Origin: Streptomyces sp. G-G2
GTDB taxonomy: Bacteria > Actinomycetota > Actinomycetes > Streptomycetales > Streptomycetaceae
DNA length: 64,000 nt
NCBI RefSeq assembly: GCF_030063135.1
Contig: NZ_JASISO010000008.1
Span: 124,001 to 188,000 of the forward strand
Direction: 5' to 3'
Made by a program: the position numbers and the translations under genes. Of the stretch, positions 34,438-42,562 are shown in pieces. Position 1 is the stretch's first letter. The number at the start of each line of letters is the position of its first letter. The notes below the pieces were generated by a model. It was not told the origin of the DNA and made no database searches. It saw only the letters and a program-made list of their open reading frames with translations.

Positions 34438-36624
34438 ATGCGACGACCCGACGACTCTCTCCCCGCCACGCCGGTGTCCGGCAATCTTCCCTCGGAGCTG
34501 AACGGGTTCGTCGGGCGGGGCCCCGAACTCGCGGAGCTGGAGCGGCTGCTGGCGGGTGCGCGGCTGGTGACGGTGACCGGCGTGGGCGGCGTGGGCAAGT
34601 CCCGGCTGGTGCTCGCGGCGGCCAGGAGGGCGCAGGAACGCTACTGCGACGGTGTCTGGCTGGCCGAGCTGTCGGCCGTACGCGATCCGGCGCTGCTGGA
34701 GCTGGCGCTCGCCGAGGCCCTCGGGCTCACCGACCACACCGTCCGCCCGCCCCGGACCGTACTGGCCGAGCACCTGGCCGGGCGGGAGCTGCTCCTCGTC
34801 CTGGACGGCTTCGAACAACTGGTCGAGGAGTGTGCGGAGCTGCTCCTCGAACTGCTGCGCCGCGCCCCCGGGCTGCGCGTGCTCGCGGCCGGGCGGCGGC
34901 CGCTGGCGCTGGCCGGGGAGCAGTCCTTCCCGCTGGCCCCGCTGGAGACCGCCGACGCGGTGACCCTGCTCACCGAACGGGCCGCCGCGGCCGATCCGGC
35001 CTTCGCCCCGACCAGGGCGGACCGGGCGGTGGTGGCCGAGCTGTGCGCGCGCCTGGACGGAATTCCGCTGGCCCTGGAACTGGCGGCGGGGCGGCTGCGG
35101 GCGCTGTCCCCGGCGCAGGTACTGGCCCGGCTGGAGGACCGCTTCGCACTACTGACCGGCGGGGCGCGCGGGGCGCTGCCCCGGCACCGGGCGCTGCGGA
35201 CGGCGATCGGCTGGAGCCACGAGCTGTGCACGCCCGGGGAGCGGCTGCTGTGGGCCCGGCTGTCGGTGTTCGCGGGCCGGTTCGACCTGGACGCGGCGGA
35301 ATACGTGTGCGCGGGCCCGGACCTGCCGGTGGAGAGCGTGCTGGACCTGGTCGGCGAGCTGCTGGGGCAGTCGCTGCTGGTGCGCGAGGAGACCCCGGCC
35401 GGGGTCCGCTACCGGATGCTGGAGACCGTACGGATGTACGGGGCGGGCTGGCTGGAGTCGCTCGGCGACGCGGCGCGGCTGCGCCAGCGCCACCGCGACT
35501 GGTACACGGGCCTGGCGACCTGGTGCGAGCTGGACTGGTTCAGCTCGCGCCAGCACGAGGTGGCGGCGCTGGTGGAGGCGGAGCTGCCGAACCTGCGGCT
35601 CGCACTGGAGTGCTGCCTGGAGGATCCGGAGGAGATCCACCTGGGCCAGTACCTGGCGGGGACCCTGTGGTTCTACTGGGCGGGCTGCGGGCGGCTCACC
35701 GAGGGCCGTCTCTGGCTGGACCGGTCGCTGGAGCCGGTCGGGCGCGCGGGGCCGCAGTACGGGTCGGCGCGCCTGAAGGCCCTGTGGGTGCTCGGGTACG
35801 TGGCGGCGCTCCAGGGCGACACGGTGGCCTCGATGAGCGCGCTGCACGAGTGCCGGGACGCGGCCGCGCTGTCCGGCAACCCGGTGGCCACGGCCTACGC
35901 CGTGCACCGGCTGGGCTGTCTGGCACTGCTCTCGGACGACATGGTGCGGGCCGGGGAGCTGCTGGGGGCGGCGCTGACGCACTACCGGGAGGCCGGGGAG
36001 CTGAACAGCAACGTGCTGATGTGCCAGGTGGAGCTGGCGATGTCGATGGCGTTCCAGGGGGACGCGGCGGGCGCGCGGGCGCTCTGCGAGGAGGCCCGGG
36101 AGATCTGCGAGGACCGCGGGGAGCGCTGGGCGAAGGCGTACGCCCTGTTCGTCCTGGCCTACGCGGCCCTGGACGCGGGCGGTGCGGCCGAGGCCCGGCG
36201 GCTGCTGACCGAGTGCGTGGCGATCAACCACGCGTTCCACGATCTGCTCGGGCTGGTGCTGGCGCTGGAACTGCTGGCGCTGGTGACGGTGACCGACGGG
36301 GAACCGGCGGAGGCCGCGGTGCTCCAGGGCGCGGCGGAGCAGCTGTGGGACTCGGTGGGCCTGCGGCTGTTCGGCTCGGCCTACTTCAACGCGCCGCGCC
36401 TGATGTGCCAGGAGCGGGCGGGCGAGCTGCTGGGCGCGGAGCGGTACGAGGCCGCGGCCCGGCACGGGCGGGACCTGACGCTGGAGGCGCTGGTGGAGCG
36501 GGCCCTGCGGGGTCCGGAGCGGCGGGCGGAGGGCGGCGTACCGCGGCCGCGCGGAACGGCGGAAAGCCCGCCCCCTCCCCCGAAGGGGAGCGGACGGGCT
36601 TCCGTCGAGACGAACAGCCTGTGA
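34438..36624 (+). CDS. STAND/AfsR-like NTPase with TPR-like repeats and no DNA-binding domain
   Basis: 728 residues from the ATG at 34438. FVGRGPELAELERLL precedes the NB-ARC-type P-loop GVGGVGKS (residues 48-55), the Walker B strand LLLVLDGFEQLVEE and the GLPLALELAAGRL-type block (here GIPLALELAAGRL), then a winged-helix-like region (LLWARLSVFAGRFDLDAAEY). Residues 380-690 are helical repeats of TPR type (for example HECRDAAALSGNPVATAYAV). Relatives such as AfsR or LuxR-type regulators add a DNA-binding domain, but none is seen at either end. The terminal 40 residues are Pro/Arg-rich and overlap the rpsD terminator. It may be a signalling adaptor. Partner unknown. Confidence 0.85.
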   Translation: MRRPDDSLPATPVSGNLPSELNGFVGRGPELAELERLLAGARLVTVTGVGGVGKSRLVLAAARRAQERYCDGVWLAELSAVRDPALLELALAEALGLTDHTVRPPRTVLAEHLAGRELLLVLDGFEQLVEECAELLLELLRRAPGLRVLAAGRRPLALAGEQSFPLAPLETADAVTLLTERAAAADPAFAPTRADRAVVAELCARLDGIPLALELAAGRLRALSPAQVLARLEDRFALLTGGARGALPRHRALRTAIGWSHELCTPGERLLWARLSVFAGRFDLDAAEYVCAGPDLPVESVLDLVGELLGQSLLVREETPAGVRYRMLETVRMYGAGWLESLGDAARLRQRHRDWYTGLATWCELDWFSSRQHEVAALVEAELPNLRLALECCLEDPEEIHLGQYLAGTLWFYWAGCGRLTEGRLWLDRSLEPVGRAGPQYGSARLKALWVLGYVAALQGDTVASMSALHECRDAAALSGNPVATAYAVHRLGCLALLSDDMVRAGELLGAALTHYREAGELNSNVLMCQVELAMSMAFQGDAAGARALCEEAREICEDRGERWAKAYALFVLAYAALDAGGAAEARRLLTECVAINHAFHDLLGLVLALELLALVTVTDGEPAEAAVLQGAAEQLWDSVGLRLFGSAYFNAPRLMCQERAGELLGAERYEAAARHGRDLTLEALVERALRGPERRAEGGVPRPRGTAESPPPPPKGSGRASVETNSL
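36564..36601 (-). terminator. probable rpsD terminator inside the 3' end of the STAND gene
   Basis: AAGCCCG (36564-36570) pairs with CGGGCTT (36595-36601) and CTCCCC (36575-36580) with GGGGAG (36585-36590), around a CGAA tetraloop. The two helices are separated by a four-by-four internal loop. It starts 46 bases past the rpsD stop on the minus strand, within the coding end of the convergent gene. Confidence 0.55.
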
Positions 36625-36646
36625 GGACCGCGCTCGCTGAGGGAAA

Positions 36647-37258
36647 TCAGCGGGCGTAGTACTCGACGACGAGCTGCTCGTCGCAGATGACCGGGATTTC
36701 CTTGCGGTTCGGGTCACGGTCGAGACGGAAGGCCAGGGCCTTCAGGTTGATCTGCAGGTAGCGGGGGGCCTCACCCTCGCCGGCGTAGCCACCCTCACGA
36801 GCAACCTGGAAGGGGTGCTTGTCGCGGCTGCGCTCGCGGACCGTGATGACGTCGTCCGGGCGGACACGGAACGACGGCTTGTCGACCTTGCCACCGTTGA
36901 CCTCGATGTGGCCGTGAACGACCATCTGGCGCGCCTGGTAGATGGTGCGGGCGATGCCCGAACGCAGGACCAGGGCGTCGAGGCGACGCTCGAGCTCGAC
37001 GACAAGCGCCTCGCCCGTCTTGCCTTCGGCCTTCTTCGCGCGGTCGTACGCGCGGGCCATCTGGCGCTCGGAGATGTCGTACTGGGCGCGCAGACGCTGC
37101 TTCTCGAGCAGACGCACCTTGTAGTCCGAGTTCTGCTTGCGGCCACGGCCGTGCTCGCCCGGCGGGTAGGGGCGGGCCTCGAAGTACTTGACGGCCTTCG
37201 GGGTCAGCGCAATGCCGAGGGCACGCGACTTCTTGACCTTGGGTCGCTTCTGGTTCAC
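36647..37258 (-). CDS. rpsD: 30S ribosomal protein S4 (zinc-independent type)
   Basis: Primary 16S rRNA-binding protein that nucleates 30S assembly. 203 residues from the GTG at 37258 ([18 protein letters not shown]). The S4 core includes [20 protein letters not shown] and the S4 RNA-binding fold [19 protein letters not shown] then [20 protein letters not shown]. There are no N-terminal cysteines, so it is the C-minus, zinc-free form. It is a lone ribosomal protein gene outside the main clusters. Its upstream region holds an iron-box-like operator, which may or may not affect it. Confidence 0.98.
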   Translation of the reverse strand: MNQKRPKVKKSRALGIALTPKAVKYFEARPYPPGEHGRGRKQNSDYKVRLLEKQRLRAQYDISERQMARAYDRAKKAEGKTGEALVVELERRLDALVLRSGIARTIYQARQMVVHGHIEVNGGKVDKPSFRVRPDDVITVRERSRDKHPFQVAREGGYAGEGEAPRYLQINLKALAFRLDRDPNRKEIPVICDEQLVVEYYAR

Positions 37259-37282
37259 GTGGAACCTACCTCCATGTAAGTT
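37254..37282 (+). promoter_or_regulatory. probable promoter of the DUF2470 gene
   Basis: TTCACG (37254-37259, 5/6 to TTGACG) and TAAGTT (37277-37282, TANNNT) are separated by 17 bases. The predicted start near 37289 lies inside the iron box and about 25 bases before the ATG, leaving room for the GAGGAGG ribosome binding site (37302-37308). Confidence 0.5.
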
Positions 37283-37299
37283 AGGTGAGGCTTACCTTA
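37281..37299. promoter_or_regulatory. iron box (DtxR/IdeR/DmdR operator)
   Basis: TTAGGTGAGGCTTACCTTA matches the DmdR/IdeR consensus TTAGGTTAGGCTNACCTAA at 16 of the 19 positions when compared with the streptomycete form. It overlaps the end of the -10 and the predicted transcription start of the DUF2470 gene. It is also 23-41 bases upstream of the rpsD start. Iron-loaded DmdR would repress the plus-strand gene when iron is plentiful. Confidence 0.7.
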
Positions 37300-37313
37300 G
37301 CGAGGAGGACGTA

Positions 37314-38255
37314 ATGTCTCGACCACTTGGGATCCCTCTGCCCAGTGCGCGTCGAAGTTCAGATTCAGACGAAACAGAATCTGCTTTCGACGACGATTGG
37401 CAGAGTCAACCGCGTCCCAGGGAAGGCGCTCGACAGCTCACCGGAGCCGAACGCGTACGAACCCTCGTAGAGTCCAACGCCTCAGTATCCCTCACCTTGC
37501 CGGGTGCTCACGACACACATGAACCCGCGGAGTTCGGGACGGGCGTTCCGGTCGCTCGGACCGTCACACCGGACGGGGACGTGCTTCTCCTGGTATCAGG
37601 GGAATCCGCGGCTGCCAGGGCCGCCGCTCACGCCCAGGACGACGACCTCACCGCCGTGATCGAGATCACGGATGTGGCGCCGGTGTCCGTGCCCCATCGT
37701 ATCCGAGGGCGGACACGGCTGGCGGGCTGGCTCACCCCGGTGCGCGGGGACGACCGCGCCGCCTGCGCCGCGCTGCTCGCCGAGCGCCATCCGGTGGGCG
37801 AACTGCTCGGCATGGGCGAGGCCCTCGAACCCGATCCCGCGCCCGGCCGGTACGGGCGCCCCGCCTGGATGCTGCTGCGGCTGGAGGTCGGTGAGATCAC
37901 CGTCGACGACCTGTGGGGCTCGGGCCCGGTGGACCCCGACGAGCTGGCCGGCGCCGAGCCGGACCCGATGGTGGCCCACGAGAGCGAGCTGCTCCAGCAC
38001 CTGTACGCCGACCACGCGGACCGGGTCCGCGAACTGTGCGGACTCCTGGGGCCGCGGGGCGTCGACGGCGACCGGCGCGGCGACGGCGCTCTGGACGCGG
38101 TCCCCCTCGCCCTGGACCGGCTCGGCCTGCGGGTCCGCTTCACCGGGGGTACGGGCGGCCCCTTCGACGCCCGCTTCGACTTCCCGGCGCCGGTCCGCGA
38201 CATCTGCGGGCTGCGCCGGGCGATGCACACCCTCTTCGCCGCGGCCGGTCACTGA
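37314..38255 (+). CDS. DUF2470 (haem-utilisation-type) protein, probably iron-regulated
   Basis: 313 residues from the ATG at 37314 (MSRPLGIPLPSARRSSDSD), with GAGGAGG five bases upstream. Residues 1-60 are polar and likely disordered. Residues about 75-215 resemble a split-barrel FMN-binding-like fold (VPVARTVTPDGDVLLLVSGES, IRGRTRLAGWL, PAWMLLRLEVGEITVDDLWG). Residues about 225-305 fit DUF2470 (HESELLQHLYADHADRVREL, LDRLGLRVRF, PVRDICGLRRAMHTLF). DUF2470 is found at the C-terminus of haem-oxygenase-like HugZ proteins. With the iron box at its promoter, a role in haem-iron release or iron homeostasis is inferred. Its end overlaps the convergent nuclease gene by seven bases. Confidence 0.85.
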   Translation: MSRPLGIPLPSARRSSDSDETESAFDDDWQSQPRPREGARQLTGAERVRTLVESNASVSLTLPGAHDTHEPAEFGTGVPVARTVTPDGDVLLLVSGESAAARAAAHAQDDDLTAVIEITDVAPVSVPHRIRGRTRLAGWLTPVRGDDRAACAALLAERHPVGELLGMGEALEPDPAPGRYGRPAWMLLRLEVGEITVDDLWGSGPVDPDELAGAEPDPMVAHESELLQHLYADHADRVRELCGLLGPRGVDGDRRGDGALDAVPLALDRLGLRVRFTGGTGGPFDARFDFPAPVRDICGLRRAMHTLFAAAGH

Positions 38256-38968
38256 CCCTGCGGGCACACCGCCAGCAGCTCCTGGAGCGCGGCCTTCTCG
38301 GGCGGGGTGACGGACAGCCGGTACTTGTACTTGATGCCGGTGTAGCGGCGCGCGTACGCGCACCAGTACTCCCGGCGGGGCGGGCGCCACGTGTCCGCCG
38401 TCTTGCTGCTCTTGTCGTAGTTGGTCCGCTTGTCCGCCGCGAGCAGCACGTCCAGGTCGTTGGCGTACTCCAGCCGGCGCTGCGGGGTCCAGGCGTACGC
38501 GCCCGCGCGCCAGGCCGCCCCGAGGGCGACGACGTGGTCGGTCTGGATCTGCGAGGCGCGCCGGTAGGAGTACGGGAGCTCCTTGCCGGTGTACGGATCG
38601 TGCAGCACCCCGGACACCACGACGCAGGGATTCCGGTCGCCCTCGCGCAGCTCGCTCAGATCGCGGCGCAGGACGTCGTCGCGGGTGTCGCAGCCGTTGC
38701 GTCCGCCGACGGCGTCGGTGTCGTCGGACCAGTACCGCCCGAAGTTCTCCCGCTTGTACGTCTGCCAGTTCCTGCCCCACCCGACGGTGAGGCCCGCCAG
38801 CTGCGACCTGGCCGTGGCCGGAGCGGGCGGGAACCCGGGGCTCGCGAGCGGAACCCGCGCGACCAACGCCGCCGCGCTGGCCTGCGCGCCCGTCTCCCGG
38901 TCCGCGTGATGACACCCCGCGATCGCCAGCGCCGCGGCGGCAAGGGGCCCGACCTTGCGCAGTCCCAT
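38249..38968 (-). CDS. secreted HNH-family nuclease lipoprotein
   Basis: 239 residues with a short lipoprotein-like signal (MGLRKVGPLAAAALAIAGCHH, lipobox AIAGC, Cys about 19). The nuclease domain has the GmrSD-C/HNH layout: DPYTGKELPYSYRRASQIQTDHVVALGAAW with the catalytic DH, then YANDLDVLLAADKRTNYDKSSK and TWRPPRREYWCAYARRYTGIK. Such extracellular HNH proteins are frequent in Streptomyces and probably degrade environmental DNA. Cysteine pairs in the mature part suggest disulphides. It overlaps the DUF2470 gene tail to tail. Confidence 0.85.
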   Translation of the reverse strand: MGLRKVGPLAAAALAIAGCHHADRETGAQASAAALVARVPLASPGFPPAPATARSQLAGLTVGWGRNWQTYKRENFGRYWSDDTDAVGGRNGCDTRDDVLRRDLSELREGDRNPCVVVSGVLHDPYTGKELPYSYRRASQIQTDHVVALGAAWRAGAYAWTPQRRLEYANDLDVLLAADKRTNYDKSSKTADTWRPPRREYWCAYARRYTGIKYKYRLSVTPPEKAALQELLAVCPQGQ

Positions 38969-39015
38969 GCGCCGACCCTAGCCCCGCCACGAACCCCCCG
39001 CGCCCCGAGCCAACG

Positions 39016-39114
39016 CCCTCAACCGCCGGGCGGGCTGGTTTTGCCCTCAACCGCCGGGCGGGCTGGGGCTGCCCGCCAGGCCCGCTGCACACTCAGCCTC
39101 GCCGGCGTTTGAGG
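39016..39114. repeat. streptomycete palindromic intergenic repeat, locus 2
   Basis: Two forward copies (CCCTCAACCGCCGGGCGGGC plus TG) at 39016-39037 and 39044-39065 and an inverted copy (CAGCCTCGCCGGCGTTTGAGG) at 39094-39114. The two-forward-one-inverted layout is the same as at locus 1. A further small stem, CGGGGC-GGA-GCCCCG (39136-39150), lies between it and the rarA stop, so the region probably terminates rarA transcripts. It fills the 196-base gap between rarA and the nuclease gene. Confidence 0.75.
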
Positions 39115-39164
39115 CGCACCCGGAGGGCCGGGGTCCGGGGCGGAGCCCCGCAGCCCCCGGCGGG

Positions 39165-40514
39165 TCAGCTGCCGCGCAGCCGCTCCCGGACCTTCTCGAC
39201 CACGTCCGCGTACCGCGCCTCGGCCCCGTACCGCGTCGGCTCGTAGTACCGCTTCCCGTGGATCTCGTCCGGCGCGTACTGCTGCGCCGCGATCGCGCCC
39301 GGCACGTCGTGCGGGTACACGTACCCCACCGCGTGCCCCAGCTTCGCCGCCCCCTTGTAGTGCCCGTCCCGCAGGTGCGCCGGGACCGACCCCGTCAGCC
39401 CCGCGCGTACATCGGCCAACGCGGCCCCGATGGCCGTCGTCGCCGTATTCGACTTGGGTGCCAGCGCCAGCGCGATCGTCGCGTGCGACAGGGTCAGGGC
39501 CGCCTCCGGGAAGCCGATCATCGCCACCGCCTGGGCCGCCGCGACGGCGATCGGCAGGGCCGTCGGGTCCGCGAGCCCGATGTCCTCGCTCGCCGAGATC
39601 ATCAGGCGGCGCGCGATGAAGCGGGGGTCCTCCCCCGCGTCGATCATCCGGGCCAGGTAGTGCAGCGCCGCGTCCACGTCCGAGCCGCGGATGGACTTGA
39701 TGAGGGCGCTGGCCACGTCGTAGTGCTGGTCGCCGTCCCGGTCGTATGTGACCGCCGCCCGGTCGACCGCCTCCTCCACCGTCTGGAGGGTGATCTCGGC
39801 GTCGCCCTTGGCGATGGCCGATCCGGCCCCCGCCTCCAGCGCGGTCAGCGCGCGCCGCGCGTCACCGCCCGCGATCCGCAGCAGGTGCGCCTCGGCGTCG
39901 GCGGGCAGGGTGACCGCCCCGCCCAGGCCGCGCTCCTCGGTGAGGGCCCGACGCAGCAGGGCGCTGAGGTCCTCGTCGGTGAGCGGTTCCAGGGTGAGCA
40001 GCAGGGAGCGCGAGAGCAGCGGGGAGATGATCGAGAAGTACGGGTTCTCGGTGGTGGCCGCGATGAGGGTGACCCAGCGGTTCTCGACGGCGGGCAGCAG
40101 GGAGTCCTGCTGGGCCTTGCTGAAGCGGTGGATCTCATCGAGGAAGAGGACGGTCTCCCTGCCGTATCCCCCGGCCGCGCGGCGGGCGCCTTCAATGACG
40201 GCGCGGACTTCCTTGACCCCGGCGGTGATCGCGGAGAGTTCCACGAACCGCTTCTGGGTGGCCTGGCTGACGACGTACGCCAAGGTGGTCTTCCCGGTGC
40301 CGGGAGGACCCCACAGGATCACCGAGGAGGCACCGGCCGGGCCGCCCGCTCCGTCGTTCACCAGCCTCCGCAGCGGCGAGCCGGGCTTCAGCAGGTGCTG
40401 CTGGCCCACGACCTCGTCCAGGGTGCGCGGGCGCATCCGGACGGCGAGCGGAGAACTCGACGGGTCTTTCTCCTGGCGGTCCTCGGCGGCTGCGGTGAAG
40501 AGGTCTGGTTCCAC
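39165..40514 (-). CDS. rarA: replication-associated recombination protein RarA (MgsA)
   Basis: AAA+ ATPase of the RarA/Mgs1/WRNIP1 family acting at stalled or damaged replication forks with SSB. 449 residues. [15 protein letters not shown] leads into the Walker [12 protein letters not shown] (about residues 68-78), Walker [14 protein letters not shown] (about 119-131), sensor 1 [13 protein letters not shown] and the C-terminal tetramerisation domain with [21 protein letters not shown]. The GTG at 40514 has no ribosome binding site in front of it. A damage-type promoter lies exactly where transcription would start at that GTG, so the mRNA is probably leaderless. Confidence 0.97.
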   Translation of the reverse strand: MEPDLFTAAAEDRQEKDPSSSPLAVRMRPRTLDEVVGQQHLLKPGSPLRRLVNDGAGGPAGASSVILWGPPGTGKTTLAYVVSQATQKRFVELSAITAGVKEVRAVIEGARRAAGGYGRETVLFLDEIHRFSKAQQDSLLPAVENRWVTLIAATTENPYFSIISPLLSRSLLLTLEPLTDEDLSALLRRALTEERGLGGAVTLPADAEAHLLRIAGGDARRALTALEAGAGSAIAKGDAEITLQTVEEAVDRAAVTYDRDGDQHYDVASALIKSIRGSDVDAALHYLARMIDAGEDPRFIARRLMISASEDIGLADPTALPIAVAAAQAVAMIGFPEAALTLSHATIALALAPKSNTATTAIGAALADVRAGLTGSVPAHLRDGHYKGAAKLGHAVGYVYPHDVPGAIAAQQYAPDEIHGKRYYEPTRYGAEARYADVVEKVRERLRGS

Positions 40515-40520
40515 ACCGAA

Positions 40521-40543
40521 AGCCTAAGCGAGGCCACCGACAG
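40521..40543 (-). promoter_or_regulatory. candidate RecA-NDp (PafBC-type) DNA-damage promoter of rarA, leaderless
   Basis: Minus strand: CTGTCGGTG (40543-40535), eight bases, TAGGCT (40526-40521), then TTCGGT and the GTG start at 40514. The upstream box matches TTGTCRGTG at 8 of 9 positions, the spacer is exactly eight and the -10 fits TANNNT fully. The usual seven-base distance puts +1 on the G of the start codon. Confidence 0.7.
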
Positions 40544-40546
40544 TCC

Positions 40547-41155
40547 TCACGAGGTCCAGAAGTCCCACCAGCGCGTCAGGATCAGCATGCCGATGATCCC
40601 GACGTGCAGCACGGGCAGCACCCACGCGAACTCGCCGAAGAAACCCTTGAGCCAGCCCGGCGCGGGCAGCAGCCCCTCGCGCACGGTGTGCGCGGTGACG
40701 TACCAGAAGAGGAAGATCGTCGCGACCCAGGCCAGGCAGCACCACAGGCACAGCGAGTTGATGCGGTACAGCGACTGGTACATCAGCCAGGTGCAGAAAC
40801 CGACGCCGAACAGGGCGCCCGCGTTGAGGCCCAGCCAGTACCAGGGGCGGAAGCGGGCTCCGGCCAGCAGGCTCATGCCGACGCAGACGACGATCCCGTA
40901 GGCGACCAGGCCGAGCATCGGGTTCGGGAAGCCGAAGGCGGTCGCCTGGTCGCTCGTCATGATGTTGCCGCAGGAGACGACCGGGTTCAGGCTGCAGCCC
41001 GGAACGAAGTCCGGGTCCTCCAGCAGCTTGAACTTGTCGATGGTGATCACCCAGGCGGCGAGCAGGCCCGCGGCTCCCGTGATCACCAGCAGCCATGCGA
41101 GCGCGCGGCTGCCGCCGAGGGTCCGCGGGGCCTCTGTACCGGTGGTGGTCGTCAT
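40547..41155 (-). CDS. vitamin K epoxide reductase (VKOR) family membrane protein
   Basis: 202 residues, about five membrane helices, start ATG at 41155 with GGGAGAG upstream. The redox cysteines of the family are present: Cys54 and Cys62 in VPGCSLNPVVSCG, and the CxxC Cys136-Cys139 in SLCLWCC, following the conserved N-loop. Actinobacterial VKOR reoxidises a DsbA-like partner with quinone to make disulphides in exported proteins. No DsbA-like gene is beside it, but the cysteine-containing secreted nuclease and other exported proteins could be clients. It is followed by rarA and preceded by the hisS terminator. Confidence 0.92.
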   Translation of the reverse strand: MTTTTGTEAPRTLGGSRALAWLLVITGAAGLLAAWVITIDKFKLLEDPDFVPGCSLNPVVSCGNIMTSDQATAFGFPNPMLGLVAYGIVVCVGMSLLAGARFRPWYWLGLNAGALFGVGFCTWLMYQSLYRINSLCLWCCLAWVATIFLFWYVTAHTVREGLLPAPGWLKGFFGEFAWVLPVLHVGIIGMLILTRWWDFWTS

Positions 41156-41253
41156 ACGCCGCTCTCCCACATGTGCGCAAGCAAGGTCGACAAGCAGGGG
41201 CCATTGTGCCGTACGGGGGCCGCCGTCCACCGTTCAGTGCGCATAAGTAGGTA

Positions 41254-41283
41254 CGGCCCGGCCCCGCGTCCGGGGCCGGGCCG
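41254..41283 (-). terminator. terminator of hisS
   Basis: A perfect 13-bp stem CGGCCCGGCCCCG / CGGGGCCGGGCCG (41254-41266 with 41271-41283) with a four-base loop. It starts nine bases past the hisS stop on the minus strand. Confidence 0.8.
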
Positions 41284-41291
41284 CCGTCCCG

Positions 41292-42554
41292 TCAGGCCAG
41301 CTTGGCGCGCACCGTTTCGACCACGTCGGCCACGGCGACCGGGGTCTGCTCCCCGGACTCCATGTCCTTGAGCTGGACGACGCCCTCGGCGAGGTCGCGC
41401 TCGCCCGCGACGACGGTGAACCGCGCCCCGGACCGGTTGGCGTCCTTCATGGCGCCCTTGAGGCCCTTGCCCCCGAAGGAGAAGTCGGCCGCGACGCCCG
41501 CCCGGCGCAGTTCCGTCACCGTGGCGAAGAGCACCCGGCGCGCCTCCTCGCCCAGCGCCACCGCGAAGACCGAGGTGGCGGCGGGGATGTCGAGGGTCAC
41601 GCCCTCGGCCTCCAGCGCCAGCACCGTACGGTCCACGCCCAGCGCCCAGCCGACGGACGGCAGCGCGGGGCCGCCGATCATCTCGGACAGGCCGTCGTAG
41701 CGGCCGCCGCCGCCCACCGCGGACTGGGACCCCAGGCCGTCGTGGACGAACTCGAAGGTGGTCCGGGTGTAGTAGTCCAGACCGCGGACGAGCTTCTCGT
41801 CGTCCTCGAAGGCCACGCCCGCCGCCGTGATCAGGGCGCGCACCTCCTCGTGGTACGCCTTGCACGCGTCGCACAGGTAGTCGCGCAGCATCGGCGCGCC
41901 GACCAGCTGCTTCTGTACGTCGTCCCGCTTGTCGTCGAGGACGCGCAGCGGGTTGATCTCCGCCCGGCGCACGGTGTCCTCGTCGAGGTCCAGCCCGCGC
42001 AGGAAGTCCTGGAGGGCCTCCCGGTACACCGGACGGCACTCCTTGTCGCCCAGCGAGTTCAGCAGGATCCGGAAGTTCCGCAGGCCCAGCGAGCGGTACG
42101 CCTGGTCGGCGAGGATGATCAGCTCGGCGTCCAGCGCCGGGTCCTCGGCTCCGATCGCCTCGGCGCCGACCTGCGAGAAGTGGCGGTAGCGGCCCTTCTG
42201 CGCCCGCTCGTAGCGGTAGTACGAGCCGGAGTACCAGAGCTTGACGGGCAGGCCGCCGAGCTTGTGCAGGTTGCCCTGGAGGGCCGCGCGCAGTACGGAC
42301 GCGGTGCCCTCGGGGCGCAGGGCGAGCTCGTCGCCGCCCTTGGTCGTGAGGGTGTACATCTCCTTGCTGACGATGTCGGTGGACTCGCCCACACCGCGGG
42401 AGAACAGCTCGACGTTCTCGAAGCCGGGGGTCTCGACGTACCCGTAGCCGGAGTTCCGCAGGGGCGCCGAGATCGCCTCGCGCACCGCCAGGAAGCTGGC
42501 GGACCGGGGCGGCAGCAGGTCGTACGTGCCCTTGGGGGCCTGGAAAGTACTCAC
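41292..42554 (-). CDS. hisS: histidyl-tRNA synthetase
   Basis: Charges tRNA-His. 420 residues from the GTG at 42554 ([18 protein letters not shown]). Class II motif 2 is [20 protein letters not shown], the histidine loops are [14 protein letters not shown] and GGRYDGL, and motif 3 is [14 protein letters not shown]. An in-frame GTG at 42566 overlaps the stop of the metallo-hydrolase gene (GTGA) and would add four residues. The shorter start is preferred because of resemblance to other streptomycete HisS (from memory). Either way the two genes are adjacent and coupled. Confidence 0.97.
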   Translation of the reverse strand: MSTFQAPKGTYDLLPPRSASFLAVREAISAPLRNSGYGYVETPGFENVELFSRGVGESTDIVSKEMYTLTTKGGDELALRPEGTASVLRAALQGNLHKLGGLPVKLWYSGSYYRYERAQKGRYRHFSQVGAEAIGAEDPALDAELIILADQAYRSLGLRNFRILLNSLGDKECRPVYREALQDFLRGLDLDEDTVRRAEINPLRVLDDKRDDVQKQLVGAPMLRDYLCDACKAYHEEVRALITAAGVAFEDDEKLVRGLDYYTRTTFEFVHDGLGSQSAVGGGGRYDGLSEMIGGPALPSVGWALGVDRTVLALEAEGVTLDIPAATSVFAVALGEEARRVLFATVTELRRAGVAADFSFGGKGLKGAMKDANRSGARFTVVAGERDLAEGVVQLKDMESGEQTPVAVADVVETVRAKLA

Positions 42555-42562
42555 GAAACTCG

